Shown one piece after another: positions 45,486 through 56,949 of a stretch of 64,000 bases of DNA (positions are counted from its first letter, which is position 1; every line of letters starts with the position of its first letter). The stretch covers positions 182,225,096 through 182,289,095 of the forward strand of contig NC_056732.1 in NCBI RefSeq assembly GCF_019279795.1, written 5' to 3'. Source of the DNA: Protopterus annectens (taxonomy: Eukaryota > Chordata > Ceratodontiformes > Protopteridae). The notes beneath the pieces were generated by a model that was not told the DNA's origin, ran no database searches, and saw nothing but the letters and a program-made list of their open reading frames with translations. The position numbers were made by a program, and so were the translations under genes.

Positions 45486-47127
45486 CCACAGCGCAAGGTG
45501 TATTTAGTTACTTGACTTGCAGAATGCATTAACTCCTGTAACTCTTTAGATTCTGGACAAGCAGGAAAGGAAGACATTTTTTGTTTGAGGAGTTCCAGGG
45601 TATGTTGCTGAAATTTTAGTATATGGAACTGACAATTTAGTGCTCTGATAGCAAAAGTAGCTGAGGTGTATACTTTTTTACCCCGTCTGTCTAATGCTTG
45701 GGAATCCCTATCTGAGGGGGGTGGATTCTTAGCAGACGTTGCTTTAATCCTTTTAGGCCCTTGAAAAATTACCTAAGGGTCAGTAGTAGGATTTGTAAAA
45801 AGAAATTTGTGTGAGTCAGGGACTCTATAGTACCTGTGTGGTTTTCTGGGTGCAGGAGGGTGGGTGTCAGGAGTCAAACTGGACTCCAGGAAAACATCCT
45901 CCACAACATCCAGGACTGGGGGGATGGCCAGTGGTCTGTGCTGTGGAAGATCTAAGAATTCCCTGAGTCTCTTTTTAGACTGGGGATAGTCCTGACTCTC
46001 CCATTGGAAGTGGTCCCTTAAGGTATGAAGGGTTTTCCCAAAGGAAAAATCCCCTGAGGGAAAGGCTGAAGGAAGAGAATCCTATGTATCACAATCCTCA
46101 TAAGTGGAGAGGGGCTCCAAGTCTTCATATTCAGATGCATCAGAGTCATCTGACTCTTGTTCAGACAAAACTACAGGGGATAGATTTTCCTTCTGGAGGG
46201 GTAGCTTGGCTTCCTCTGAACACTCTTCAAGAGAAACCTTGACGAGTGGATGGGAAACAGAAAATTTACCCCAGGGATCACTGCAGTGGCTCTGCTGGAC
46301 AGTGGCGCAGGGGACTAATGGCTCTGCTGGACGGGGGCACAGGGAACTAATCTAAGGGGGTGGCAAAAGCCAACACATTCCGGCTAGGCTTATAAATGCC
46401 CTTGGGCAGACAACCTAGTACTTAACTATGAACCTATGAACCTATAAGGTCTTCAGCCATTTTAAGCATTTGAGACTGAGGCAAGGAAGCAGGTGCCTGA
46501 GATTGGGTTGTTGGTTTCTTGGGTGTGGTTCATATCCTGGGCCTAAGAAACTCAGTCATTTTTGAAAGAACTGTAGTCATGAAAGAAGACATCGGTTTGT
46601 GTCGAGAATCGGTAGTGTGAAGGACTTCCTCGGAAGCCGGTGCCTGCTCAGCGGCTCTGGACCCATCCAAGGTAGAGACGACCGCAGGATCCTTAGTCGA
46701 AGAAGAGTTTTGCGGCATACCAGACCCCTGAAATGGTCTCGGTAGTGGCTTGCGAATCCACAGAAGTGGGCATCAGGGGCTTTGAAAGTGCCTCACTGAG
46801 GACCGGTGAACTGATGACTAGCTTAACGAGAGCATCATCGGAAGGTTTTGACCTGTGTGGTCTGTCTCTGTCTTTATCTTTATGTTTTTTCAAAAGATGT
46901 GCTGTCGGACAGCTTACCAAAGCCATATCGGTGTTCGAGGACTGTAAGTGAAAATATCTAGCTACCATAAGGGCCAGATGATGGATAGTTCTGGCATTGA
47001 ACAAAGCACATAAGCGACAGTGGGGGACGTCATGGTCTGGGCCTAAGCAAGTGACGCAGTAAGAATGAAAGTCTTGGTGTGGTATTTGATTTCCACAGGT
47101 GAGACAATTGTTAACTTTTTCTGACAT
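45486..47127 (-). pseudogene. DIRS B gag region, segment upstream of DIRS C
   Basis: The N-terminal and middle parts of the fossil gag, starting at the Cys/His cluster (NNCLTCGNQIPHQDFHSYC, then CRLCALFNARTIHH) and including DSRHKPMSSFMTT-like and KELQELMHSASQVTKYTLRCG tracts. It is interrupted by a CR1 fragment at about 46216-46444 and continues downstream of DIRS C at 34249. Broken. Confidence 0.7.
46216..46444 (+). mobile_element. CR1 LINE 3' end fragment inserted in DIRS B gag
   Basis: Plus-strand CR1 of about 230 bases, beginning at the last ORF2 codons (LFKRNLDEWMGNRKFTPGI) with the stop near 46317, then the 3'UTR (GGCTAGGCTTATAAATGCCC) and tail (TATGAACCTATGAACCTAT). A 32-bp segment around the stop (TGGCTCTGCTGGAC…ACTAA) is tandemly duplicated at about 46286-46349. 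No clear target duplication is seen. Confidence 0.8.
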
Positions 47128-47239
47128 TGGTTAGTGCAAGAAAAAAGGATCCCCAACAGGGTACTTGGCTTTAGAAGACTTGGCTTCAATTCGGTAGACA
47201 AAACTCAGGTAACGGCTGACCGGCACTCATGCGAACTGC

Positions 47240-47442
47240 TTCTGCTTCGGGCTCCATGAAAAGAAAGACTGATGTAATGGTGTCGGCTGCCTTACTTTAT
47301 ACTACTGATGACCTGACGTCAGTCCTGAAGCGACAGCAACTGACACAGAAATACTAAGCCTCTAGTATTCGGGACAATCTAGGGCTACCCTGGCAGGGAT
47401 AACCCAAATGTGATGACTGCAACAGTGAAACACGAAGAACAT
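47240..47442 (-). repeat. DIRS B terminal repeat (5' side)
   Basis: Ends GCAACAGTGAAACACGAAG then AACAT; same family end as 24746 and 45485. Confidence 0.8.
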
Positions 47443-48744
47443 CTGCATTATCAACTTTTCTGATGTCAAGGGCAGCAAATGATGTGCTAAAACAGTAAAG
47501 TTACCTGCCTCAGCTGTAGTTTCTTTTGGGAAACACTGCATCTAGAAAAAAGTACCATCCCAAGAAAGGAAAAAATGTTTACAGATAATTACAGATAGTT
47601 GCATGAAATTTCAACAGCTGCTAAACCACATTATAGAAACAGCTGCACTCATTACCCAATACACGACAAAGGCACATCAGAACACTAGTATTTTATGAAA
47701 TGTTTAATTCGGCTGTATCTTTGGAATGTAGTAGTCATAGTCAGAAGTACAGTTAGTTCAGGTCGGTGTGAATTCTCTTGGCTCCTTTCAGAATACAAAT
47801 GTTCTTTACATTTAAGGCCTTGTTGTTCATTTCTAAACAACAATTTACACGAGTCATATTGTCATAGAAAATAAAATATTTGTAAAAAAATCTGCACAAA
47901 ACTCTTATGACAGTACAAAACATGTAGCAAGAATATGCCTGGAAAAATGAAATATTTTGCTGCAGGAAATTGTATAATTCTTCAATAAAGAAAAAATAGT
48001 TTTATTTTACATTTTAAAATTATGCAACATAATCTAAAACAATATAAACTGAATTTTAACACTGTTTTTTTTTTTACAAATCAATAATCTTATAAACATA
48101 TACTTTTTAAATACATTATCAGTGCAAGGTTTCTTCTAAAAGTCCCAGCATCATCTCCCCCTGTATAATCCAAGATATCTCAAATTGTCCTACACTGGAA
48201 ATGCAAACTCATTTAGCTAGTCAATTATAAAAAGGGCTCCCAATCACAGTAGTGAGACCCCAGATTTCAGGTTACACAAGTCCGGAAAATAAACAGCAAC
48301 TCAGTAAAAAAATAAAGTGAATTTTCAGACTTGCTAGTACATCATTAAACTGTTTTAGAGGGAATTCCCCCCCCCCCCAAGCCTGCTGTGTGTACATACT
48401 AACTGAAATTGCAGTACCTCAAAGAAGGGAGAATACTCCAAGGTACCATCATCTCAGACAGCATGTACTTCTCACATTTACACTTATAATTCCACTCCTC
48501 TGAGTATCATAATTTATGGCCCTTGACATTTATCAGGTACCCTAAAACATGGACAAAGCTCTGTAATCATGAAGAGAGTTTAGGATTGGGAGATTTGAAA
48601 AAATATGTAAATATTTACAAATCACAAGAGTTTATTAGCATTGGAGTGATAATATATACAACATTGGAGAGTTTTAAAATTATAATCCAAATACACAAAT
48701 ATAACTTTGTGGACTGAATGAACTATTTATTTGTTAATTGGGGT

Positions 48745-48935
48745 AGAACACTGATCAACGTGGCCTTTTTAATGCTCAGGCTGGGAGCACTGTCTGGTTA
48801 AGTAACCTGCTCAGAATTACACAGTACACAAACAGAGGGCAGGGGGAATCAAACCCTGTAGCAGAAGTAGCTTATTAACAGCTCACAACCTTAATTCTCT
48901 GTACTAATTGTCACACCTATTGCATATAAGTGGTC
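48745..48935 (+). mobile_element. MIR/CORE-SINE-like relic
   Basis: GTTAAGTAACCTGCTCAGAA then TTACACAGTACACAAACAGAGGGCAGG and GAATCAAACCCTG resemble the MIR-type core (GTGACTTGCCCAAGGTCACACAG … GATTCGAACCC). It is diverged; no tail is recognised. Confidence 0.5.
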
Positions 48936-49317
48936 TTACCCCTGTGTTTTTTTCCTAGAAATAAGCAACAGAGGTCTTAACAGCTACTTCTACAAGAACA
49001 GAATTAAAACACACAGAGATGTGTTTTTAAGCAGGTGTCTGTCAAAATAAAAAGATTTGTATTTTGCAAATAATTAATCTTGGTTTATAATTTTAAATGC
49101 TTAATTTAATGTTGCTGGTCAGTCATATCATTAACTGAGAAATTGCCATGCATTTAGGTAATATTACAAGTAGCGTACTTGCTCCTTTCTGTGAAGATGA
49201 AATGTCAAAAGCTACGTCACTATTACAAATTGGGAGAACGTTAAACAAATCTGTTTATGACAAATGTGTTCAAATGTTTTTTCTCTAAAAATGGAATCTC
49301 CCTGTAAGACACACGCA

Positions 49318-49440
49318 CATGCGCACACACATCCATCCATCCTCAATCTCTTTTCCCATTTTTGAACATGGGGTCAGGGTGTCATTTTAGCAGTGACAAT
49401 CATCTCAAGCCAAGGTTTTACACCACTGGGTGGCTAGCCC
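49318..49440 (-). repeat. L2-type 3' tail repeat with GGAT units
   Basis: Reverse-orientation match to 7985-8128: CATCCATCCATCCTC, GGGGTCAGGGTGTCATTT, CAGTGACAATCATCTCAAG and CCACTGGGTGGCTAG. Confidence 0.55.
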
Positions 49441-49468
49441 TGCCATGGTAGCTCATTCGTACACTCAC

Positions 49469-49470
<2 letters not shown>

Positions 49471-49501
<31 letters not shown>

Positions 49502-49502
49502 A

Positions 49503-49568
<66 letters not shown>
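49471..49568. repeat. Compound (CA)n-(TA)n microsatellite
   Basis: About 13 CA units followed by about 35 TA units with minor interruptions. The TA part is self-complementary and could extrude as a cruciform. Confidence 0.9.
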
Positions 49569-51203
49569 ATATAAAATGCATGTATGTATATCCATATGCG
49601 TTGCATATTACACATGGTTAATGAACAAAACGCAATATATTCTCCGGTCTCACTCTTTATTACATTCAATAACCATATGCAAACTCTCTAGCACACTTCC
49701 CATTGTAGTTCTCTCTCCTAAGAAGGTCATATGGCTCTTATACTTGTTGAAAAGACGAAGTTGTCGATGCAAACTATGAAACTTATTATGCATTATAAAC
49801 TACAGAACTTATGTCTGAATTTTCTAAATAATCCATGTTTTAATTAGAATCAAATTGATGCATGGAGTTTAAACTATAGGCCAAAAAATACCTATTGCTT
49901 TCTTATAATTTTTAAATTTATTTATTTTTTTTATGAAGAAAAAGTGTGATGTTAAAAAACTTAACTTAGCTGGCCTAGCTGTACACTAAGCCAATCTTGG
50001 ATTACAGTGGAAAGGAATACTGCCAGCAATCTGTGACCAACACAATATTAGAAGTTAGGCATCACAAAGCAAGTTACAATTTCCCTTACATGAGCAATGA
50101 CAGGACAAGTAAGATATTTATCAACAGGGAATTTCAGAAGAAAAAAGATTTTAAGCAAACAAATTAAATAAAGTGGTGCAGTCAACGGTAAAATTCTACA
50201 TTAAATATGCTAAAGAAATGAAAAAGGGCTGATGGGAACTTGTTTTTTTATAGACCAAAATGTGTATTATATGAGAACATGGTGAAGGCAAATGTCCATA
50301 AGAAACAAAATGAAACCCTTACCTCTCACGACAAACTGTTCTTCCTTTTTAACTGTTTAGGAAGGAGTCAAAGCCATGATGAAGATAAGAGTATTTATGA
50401 AGCTGGAAGAGGATAATTCTCCTCCCACTGAAGTGGACCGCATGACAGAACATACAGTATAATAAAGGCACTTCAGAGGACATTCACTAGCCACAGCCAA
50501 GAGCTTTATGTTGGGGTAGACTCTACAGAACATTGCCACGACAAACTCTGGCAAACTTTGTATGCAGCAGTGTTTATCTGGTGCAGTGGTACATAGGAAT
50601 ACTAGAAAAACAATCTTAAAACCAGAAAATCAGATCAACACATTATAGACACAGATGCACTGCTAATATTGCCACACTTGTAATGTGTATTGGATCCTTG
50701 ATTGCAAGTACAAGAAAAGAAACAGTAACTATACCAGCACAAACATACGTCTGTCTGTCTGTCTGCCACACTTGCATTACCATACACCATGCATCACTCG
50801 GTGCAACACTGCACACTGTGTGCTTACGAAAAGGACCCCTAAATCCCATCTTTTCACCATCTTTTGTGGCAAACGCTTTTCAGAAAAAAAGAACAAAAAC
50901 ACAAGAGGATTACAAAGTGTTTCAACAAATGATAAATAGCAGTAAATCAGTCTTGCTTGGCCTCAGCACCAGCATTAGATCACATAAAACTTTAAACAAA
51001 CTGGAAAGCGCTGACTTTACAGAATTCCTTTTTTTCACAATGTCCCTGTTTGAGAATATGCCTGTTGAAGCTCCTGAGAAAGGCTTGGCTCAGTCACAGT
51101 CTTATATTCAAAGCTCACTTGGCTTCTACAGTAAGAAGAAATCAACCAGTATTCACCTCATTCAGGTCATGTCTTTTTATTTAATTTTAATGTTGTTTAA
51201 TCC

Positions 51204-51484
51204 TCATGCCTCTGAGTATGAGTTCTGTAAATTCAGTTTATCTTTTTTCTGTTTTACACCATCCACAAGTTCAAAGTTGTAGTTTTCAAGAGCAGATAAG
51301 TTTCTTTCTGCCATCCCATTATGCCAACAGGCACAGTATAACACAACGCCACATATTGCTCCAAGAAGCACCCCAAGTGCACTCATCGCTATAATGGTAA
51401 TAAGAATGGGGTCCAGAGTTTTAAGTACATTGCCTTTAGTGCTGTTGATTTCAGTATCATCAATATCTGTGCCAGATGAGGCAC
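51204..51484 (-). CDS. NRP1: Neuropilin-1, terminal coding exon
   Basis: Last coding exon of NRP1, the semaphorin-3A and VEGF-A co-receptor. It begins after a polypyrimidine tract and AG acceptor (51486-51485), enters in phase 1, and encodes 92 residues to the TGA at 51206-51204. Visible parts: a short juxtamembrane linker (SSGTDIDDTEINSTKGN); a transmembrane helix (ILITIIAMSALGVLLGAICG then VVLYCAC) with the GxxxGxxxG dimerisation pattern (GVLLGAICG); and a cytoplasmic tail of about 40 residues (WHNGMAERNLSALENYNFEL, VDGVKQKKDKLNLQNSYSEA). The terminal SEA is the PDZ ligand for GIPC/synectin. From memory of the family, the helix and tail are almost unchanged relative to tetrapod NRP1, whereas NRP2 differs. 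Upstream exons must lie beyond 51484, probably outside the window. The Met before the exon is intronic and not a start. Confidence 0.95.
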
Positions 51485-54400
51485 CTAGGAAGAAAAAAAA
51501 AATGGATGAATGCATCTGAATTTATTTTGCTGCCAGGATATCTACACACACGCACACACGCACACACGCACACGCACACACGCACACACGCACACTCATC
51601 AATTAATGACTAGGCAAAGTCCATACTTTTAGTCTACTACCACAGTGATAAAGAATACAAATTAAGACAGATGACATCAAATCTAGGTTTGTAAAATGTG
51701 CCAAGGTCAGCTAGAATATATTAAAGTGATTTAATAAAGAGTTATAAAAGGAGAATCAGATAATTACTGCAGTAGAAAAGGGAAGTAATGTTGATCTTTT
51801 AGGCAGTTAATAGGCATTACAACATTTTATATCGAGGTTTGTTATTTACTGTCTTTGGTATTAAAATATTTGCTTTTGTTGTAGGCTCTAGGTGTCAGGT
51901 GGTAAATAGCTGCAAATGAAATACAGTGTGAAAAGACTGACCAGAGAAATGATGAGATCTTCTTCTTGTATAACTACATCCTTAGTCTTTGACAACTAGA
52001 AAATGCCACCAGCTTTTCATAACAGAGAGCTACATTGTAACTGCTGCATTAGAATTAACAATCTAGTGATGCTGCTGTGTGATCCACGAAATGGACTGAA
52101 TTCCTATAGGCAACCGTGATTCCATTCTACTATGCCCAATGAACATGAAGGGTTTCAGTACAACATGAATACAAGTTGCAGTTTTACAGTGCCTTTAGCA
52201 GATCAGGTCTTTTGTATCTTCTGCATCAACCTCAAAATAGATGTCTTTTCTGTAGGTTTTTCTGAGGTTATATCAGACAGCATGTAGAAAGAGGTAGTGT
52301 CAGTCAAACCTAAAGGATGGAGTATGTTTGTAAGTACTACTCAAACTACTATATTTAGCACACACCAAGGAATCATGCGGCAGACGTGGGAATACAGTGC
52401 AACTTTCAGCAGCCCCCTTCCATGAAACATTCGGTCAGTATACACAGACAAGATCACAACATGCTGAAGAAATCTAGGACACTTGCATTGCTAAGGAAAC
52501 TCAGCTTGCAGTTCCCAGCTGTGGCTGAATGGGTTTCCCTGTATTTAGTCAAGCATACAGTAGATGAGTTTAAGCATCAGTGTCTATTCCCAAATTGCAA
52601 TTGCTTGACTGTTGTCTACAAACTTAAAACACCTCTAGAGTGATTTCTTTTTGTGTGTCAGCAGTGCCTCCAAAGGTCTGGGCTATCTATTTCCTCAGCA
52701 GTTGTGTTGGAAGTGAAGTTAGTTTTGTCAAGTTAAAGCTTCAGCCAGCTGAAAAGTTAGTGAAGCAAGACTGGGCAACACCTGGGGGAAAACAGGTGAT
52801 TGCTAAAAAATTACCTATTTTTTCCATGTAAAACCTTCTTCCTGTTTTCTTATTCAAACCAAGAATGCATATTTCACTTAAGTTTGCACAAATGGACAAA
52901 CAGGTCAGATAATATAAAGATCCTGAACATTACTGAATAAAAGGCAGGCATAAAAAAATCTTTGTCCAACTATACCAACATTCTATGTTGTCACGATAAA
53001 AAATGTTTCACCACAATACTGGTTCTTTTATCAAAATGCTTGGTCTGCAGAACATTATTCTGTGTAATATGCATGCTGAGTATATCACCCAAAAATATGA
53101 CAGTAAGCTCTTTTTACAAAGTCCTAATATCAGTTTGGTAAAAAAATAAAAATGTAGTAATACTTCACTAAACTTTCCTCACTTCCTTTTTACCCTTGTA
53201 CATGTTTTTCCTGGATAGGTTTTTAAAGATTTTGACATGATTTCTTTCTTGTTTCTTGTCTTTCTACCATGATTTAATGAAGTTTGAATCTGGTATGCTG
53301 ACAGACCAGTTAGGAAACAAGTTGCATATACTTCCTGATAACAAAAAGTACACTATACATAAGGAAAAAAGCATCCTTAAAAAAAATGCAGTATTATCTT
53401 TTCTGCTTGCTTATTACTCCTACTACATAGCTCCAGGGCATACCACCTTACTACACACCCCCTTTCTTATTATCTGAAAATGCAGATGGGCAATTCGATC
53501 CTCAAACCAGAGGCCTGCATGCACTCTCTCAATCGAGGAGTTGCACACAATGGAACTGTACTTCAGCAGGGTTTCAGCTTCTACTGATAGCATAGTGATT
53601 GCATACATTTTGGCTTCCCTTTTTTCCATATGGCTTTGATGGGACTTTGTGAAATACTAACCATTGTAACATCTGCACTGAAATATGTTGCCATAATTTG
53701 TGCACAAAATTACTCTCTGGGTAGGATCGGCATGGATATGGCATGACTAAATGTTATACGATGACCAGCCATACAACTGGAAACTGGCATTATGAAAGTC
53801 AGCAATGTTAGAAACACATTGAAAAAAGTGATGGTAGATTCCTACAAACCACACCTTTTACTATTCTTCAGAAAAATTAGAAAAATATACAGGTTTACCA
53901 AAGTCAAGTGCATACATTTGTTATTTCATGTTTCAAACAAAGAAAAATATTTATTAGGTAGATTTTTGTATTGCAATATTATTGTCATATTGTTATTTAA
54001 GATGTGTGCATGTCTCTAGTTAAGTTGTGAAATTTAACATTTAGTAGCCAATATGAAATAAACATAACCAATGATTTTCATGACTTGCAAAAACAGCAAG
54101 AGTTTGGATACAGGATTAGTCAGGAAATTGAACTCCTGGAATGTTTTACCAAGAACATGTTGACCCAACTCTTTCAGGGAGTACCTATTAAAATGTTGAA
54201 AGTTATAGACCAAACAAATTTATTTCAGAACAAAAAAACAGAGAAGGAATGTATTCTGAATGTCTAAATATTCCAGGCTTTAGTTATGTCAGGCTTAATG
54301 CTTCAACTATAAATAAAAGGAAGTACTTAAAACAAATGCACCTTGGTTTGTCTCTGTCACAAGCATCCTGTGCTCTTCTTAAATTCTCACATAGTTTGAC

Positions 54401-55084
54401 TCCCACAGCCAACTCGGGGAAAGTTGTTTCAATCACAGCTGCAACAAAGGTATTTTGGCAGTCTGGGCAGCTCATCTAACTGGCACTTACCCATGTAGTC
54501 TATAAGCAATCACAATGGACACAAAGTGTGTAAAAATCAAACTTTTTAAACACTTTGACAGTTTACAAGCTCTTATTAATCATTTAGAGATAGCTTGTAA
54601 AATGCTTATTTGTCTGTTTTTGTTTTTGAAGGTAGTTTAATTACAGATAACAGAGATGTTGACATAGTGTTAGGCCTTGATCTAAGAGTAACTGATAAGT
54701 GACCCCCACTGTGACAACAGAAAATGACAGCTCACAAAAAAACAAACAAATTGTTAAGTCATTCAGGAGGCTGGGAAACAGTGAGATGAGACCCTTGAGG
54801 ACAGAAATGAAATCATGTTTTGTTATTTTTATGCAACAACACATTAACTGAGTGATTAAAAATAAAATGATATGTAGATAAGAAAACATTGTGCGATTTA
54901 GAAAAAAATGCAAAAAATGGAATATTAAGAGAGAGGAAGAAAAAAAATCACAAGTATTAGAACCTTAAAGAGAGAAGAATGGACTCAAGAGAAGTGATAC
55001 CTAATAAGGTGCAGCTCAAAAGCAGAAATGAAATAAATTCTAAGAGTCTTATAACAAGTCAAAATCTTTAAAGACGCATATAAG
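51485..55084 (-). other. NRP1 intron, no further exon recognised
   Basis: Non-coding by inspection. A CACACG-rich microsatellite lies at 51543-51597. No frame here matches the MAM, discoidin or CUB domains of NRP1. Confidence 0.6.
51543..51597. repeat. (CACACG)-type microsatellite
   Basis: Alternating CACA and CG units, about 55 bases, just upstream of the NRP1 acceptor on the minus strand. Confidence 0.9.
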
Positions 55085-55089
55085 CAATG

Positions 55090-55256
55090 GCACCCATACA
55101 TGGTTGTTGTTGAGTCTTTTGGCTTATCCCGATTAGGGGTCGCCACAGCGGAACTCTGGTCCGCTAATGTTTGGTAGTGGATTTTTACGTGCCGAGTTAC
55201 CAGCCCTGACGCACAACCTTCAACGAAGGCACGCCCATTCACGCATGCCTCCACAC
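55090..55256 (+). repeat. SINE-like dispersed repeat fragment
   Basis: Contains GTCTTTTGGCTTATCCCGAT, TAGGGGTCGCCACAGCGGAA and CAGCCCTGACGCACAACCTT, words I know from a dispersed repeat common in fish and other animal genomes (…TTTCGGCTGCTCCCGTTAGG GGTCGCCACAGCGG… CCTTCCTGACGCAACCC). Exact family not assigned. Confidence 0.5.
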
Positions 55257-55261
55257 AGAAG

Positions 55262-56443
55262 ATGTTCTAGCTGAGATAAACAGCATAGCAGCACATTGAA
55301 AAACAGGTGACGGGGTGAGGGGTGAGCTAAGGATAATCTTTTGTCAAACAAAGCAATAATGGTGACCTGTAAAAGAACAAGAATATCAATATGGCATGGA
55401 CAGATTACAAAAGAGCATTTGACAGTAACCCTTACTCCAGGACTATAGAATGTACAAAATCCACCACACATTGATAGGTTTTCACTCCCTTTATTATGAA
55501 AAAAAAAATGGAAAACCACTTTGCAAATAAAAAAGGCAAAATATTGCCCAGGGTGTAGATCTTTCTTTGACAGTCTTACTATTTTATCTTGCCCTCAGTC
55601 CCTTAAGTTGTTTACTGTAGTTCATAGACTCAACCTGAAGATTGTGGGCTCAGCCTGACTTCAAGAAAATCATCCGGTCAAAAGATACGTAAACTAAAAC
55701 TACTTTTTTTTTTTTGTGGAAGATTTAAAACTTTATAGTTCATAGATAAACACCTGAAGAAACAGTTGCAAGTCATTAAACCAACAAAGATGACATAAGA
55801 ACGTCATTTGGTATTAACAAATGTGCAAAAGCAACATCTAAAGGAGGAAAACTGAAGAATCAAGAAAGTATAAAATTTGGGGAGGGATGTGATATAAAAG
55901 AATTGCAACAGGAGGTAGTACATAATATCTGGGGAGAGCTGTAAGGGACACTAATGCAGCATGAACATAAGAGAACAAAGCTCAGTAAGGAAGATTTTAC
56001 AAGACTGAAACATAATGAAAAATGTTTATTTTTTTACAAACACCTTGATTAAAATTACAGTATAATAACAGGGGCACACATACAATTATAGAAAAAGAAA
56101 ATAATTCATTGCACACGTTCCCTTACTTTCATGCATTACAAGTACATGTTTACATTTTTAATAATTATCATTTGCTACAAGATTAAATAAACTGCTCATA
56201 TCTTGCCTTCCCCTTAAATACCCCCATGAACAACTTCTGCATGTACTGTTCCGATAAATTCTATTTATTTCTATGTAATTTGACCCTTCCCTTTTGTAAA
56301 GATCCCATCTCCAATACTGAAAACTCCTGTAATATCAAATAATAAAGTTCAAGCTATAAATCAACTTGCACTTCCTGTTTAACTTACAGTTTTATGGTGA
56401 ACACTGGTCTGAAAAACAGCTGGATAAGTTTGATAGGAAAAAA
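55262..56443. other. NRP1 intron, no feature recognised
   Basis: AT-rich DNA without a recognisable domain or repeat, ending at the DIRS D terminal repeat. Confidence 0.45.
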
Positions 56444-56662
56444 GTACAGTTGTGTACACTACCATAAATGTACATGTTCTAGTGTATTCACTGTTGTAGT
56501 CATCACACTTGGGTTATCTGCCTGCAGGTAGCCCTCAGTCAGCCCGAATACCAGATACTTAGTATTTCTGCGTCAGTTGTTGTTGCTCCAGGACTGACGT
56601 CAGGTCATCAGGGGTATAAAAACAGGCAGCTGACGCCATTACATCAGTTTTACTTGCCTCAA
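56444..56662 (+). repeat. DIRS D terminal repeat
   Basis: Begins GTACAGTTGTGTACACTACC; same family end as 19243 and 62036. Confidence 0.85.
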
Positions 56663-56827
56663 GTGTCAGGAGCTCCCAAATAGGGAGCTAAGGTATGGTG
56701 GGAAAATCACCACCAGTAAAAAGTAAATACCAATACCAATACCCCTGTAAGGGGTGAGTAATAGACACAGAGAGGAGAGAGAGAGAGAAGAGCAGGGGGC
56801 TGGAGGGAGGAAAACTAGGACTGCACA

Positions 56828-56915
56828 GTGAATAAACTCGAACATCTACATTTATGGTAAGTGTACACAACTGTACTATGTTCTTTGTGTTTCACTGTTG
56901 CAGTCATCACACTTG
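56828..56915 (+). repeat. DIRS D internal complementary region
   Basis: AAGTGTACACAACTGTAC joined to TATGTTCTTTGTGTTTCAC, the fused complements of the two outer ends. Confidence 0.8.
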
Positions 56916-56949
56916 GGTTGATTCCCAAAGCTAAAGAAAGGGTGGAGGC

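Larger units (their letters stand above)
29834..47442 (-). mobile_element. DIRS-type retrotransposon B, host of nested insertions
   Basis: Minus-strand DIRS element spread over 17.6 kb because other elements inserted into it: a CR1 fragment (30918-31703), the whole of DIRS C (34250-45485) and another CR1 fragment (about 46216-46444). Parts: a remnant of the terminal repeat at 29834 (its outer part is lost next to the PLE), internal complementary region at 29974-30065, recombinase region about 30069-32290, RT/RNase H about 31930-33630, gag about 33633-34249 and 45486-47127, and the outer terminal repeat at 47240-47442. It is broken in more than ten places and is the oldest DIRS copy by nesting order. 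Confidence 0.82.
47443..51203 (-). other. Probable NRP1 3'UTR and downstream DNA
   Basis: Follows the NRP1 stop codon on the minus strand and contains no coding frame. Vertebrate NRP1 transcripts have 3'UTRs of a few kilobases, so part of this is probably transcribed. AATAAA on the minus strand occurs at 51181-51176 (too close to the stop to be the main site) and at 48006-48001, among others; I cannot tell which is used. Within it lie a SINE-like relic (48745-48935), an L2-type tail (49318-49440), and CA and AT arrays (49471-49568). Confidence 0.45.

Noticed and set aside
50683-51282. Plus-strand 199-codon ORF overlapping the NRP1 exon
   Set aside because: It runs antisense to a confident coding exon and its probable 3'UTR, with no domain.
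52213-52312. Minus-strand open segment with an AG before it (…KPTEKTS…), considered as an extra NRP1 exon
   Set aside because: It ends in a stop without a donor site, and no NRP1 linker or MAM residues could be matched.
54284-54475. Minus-strand 63-codon ORF with several Cys (MSCPDCQNTFVAAVIETTFP)
   Set aside because: No splice sites or family match; length is within chance for this composition.
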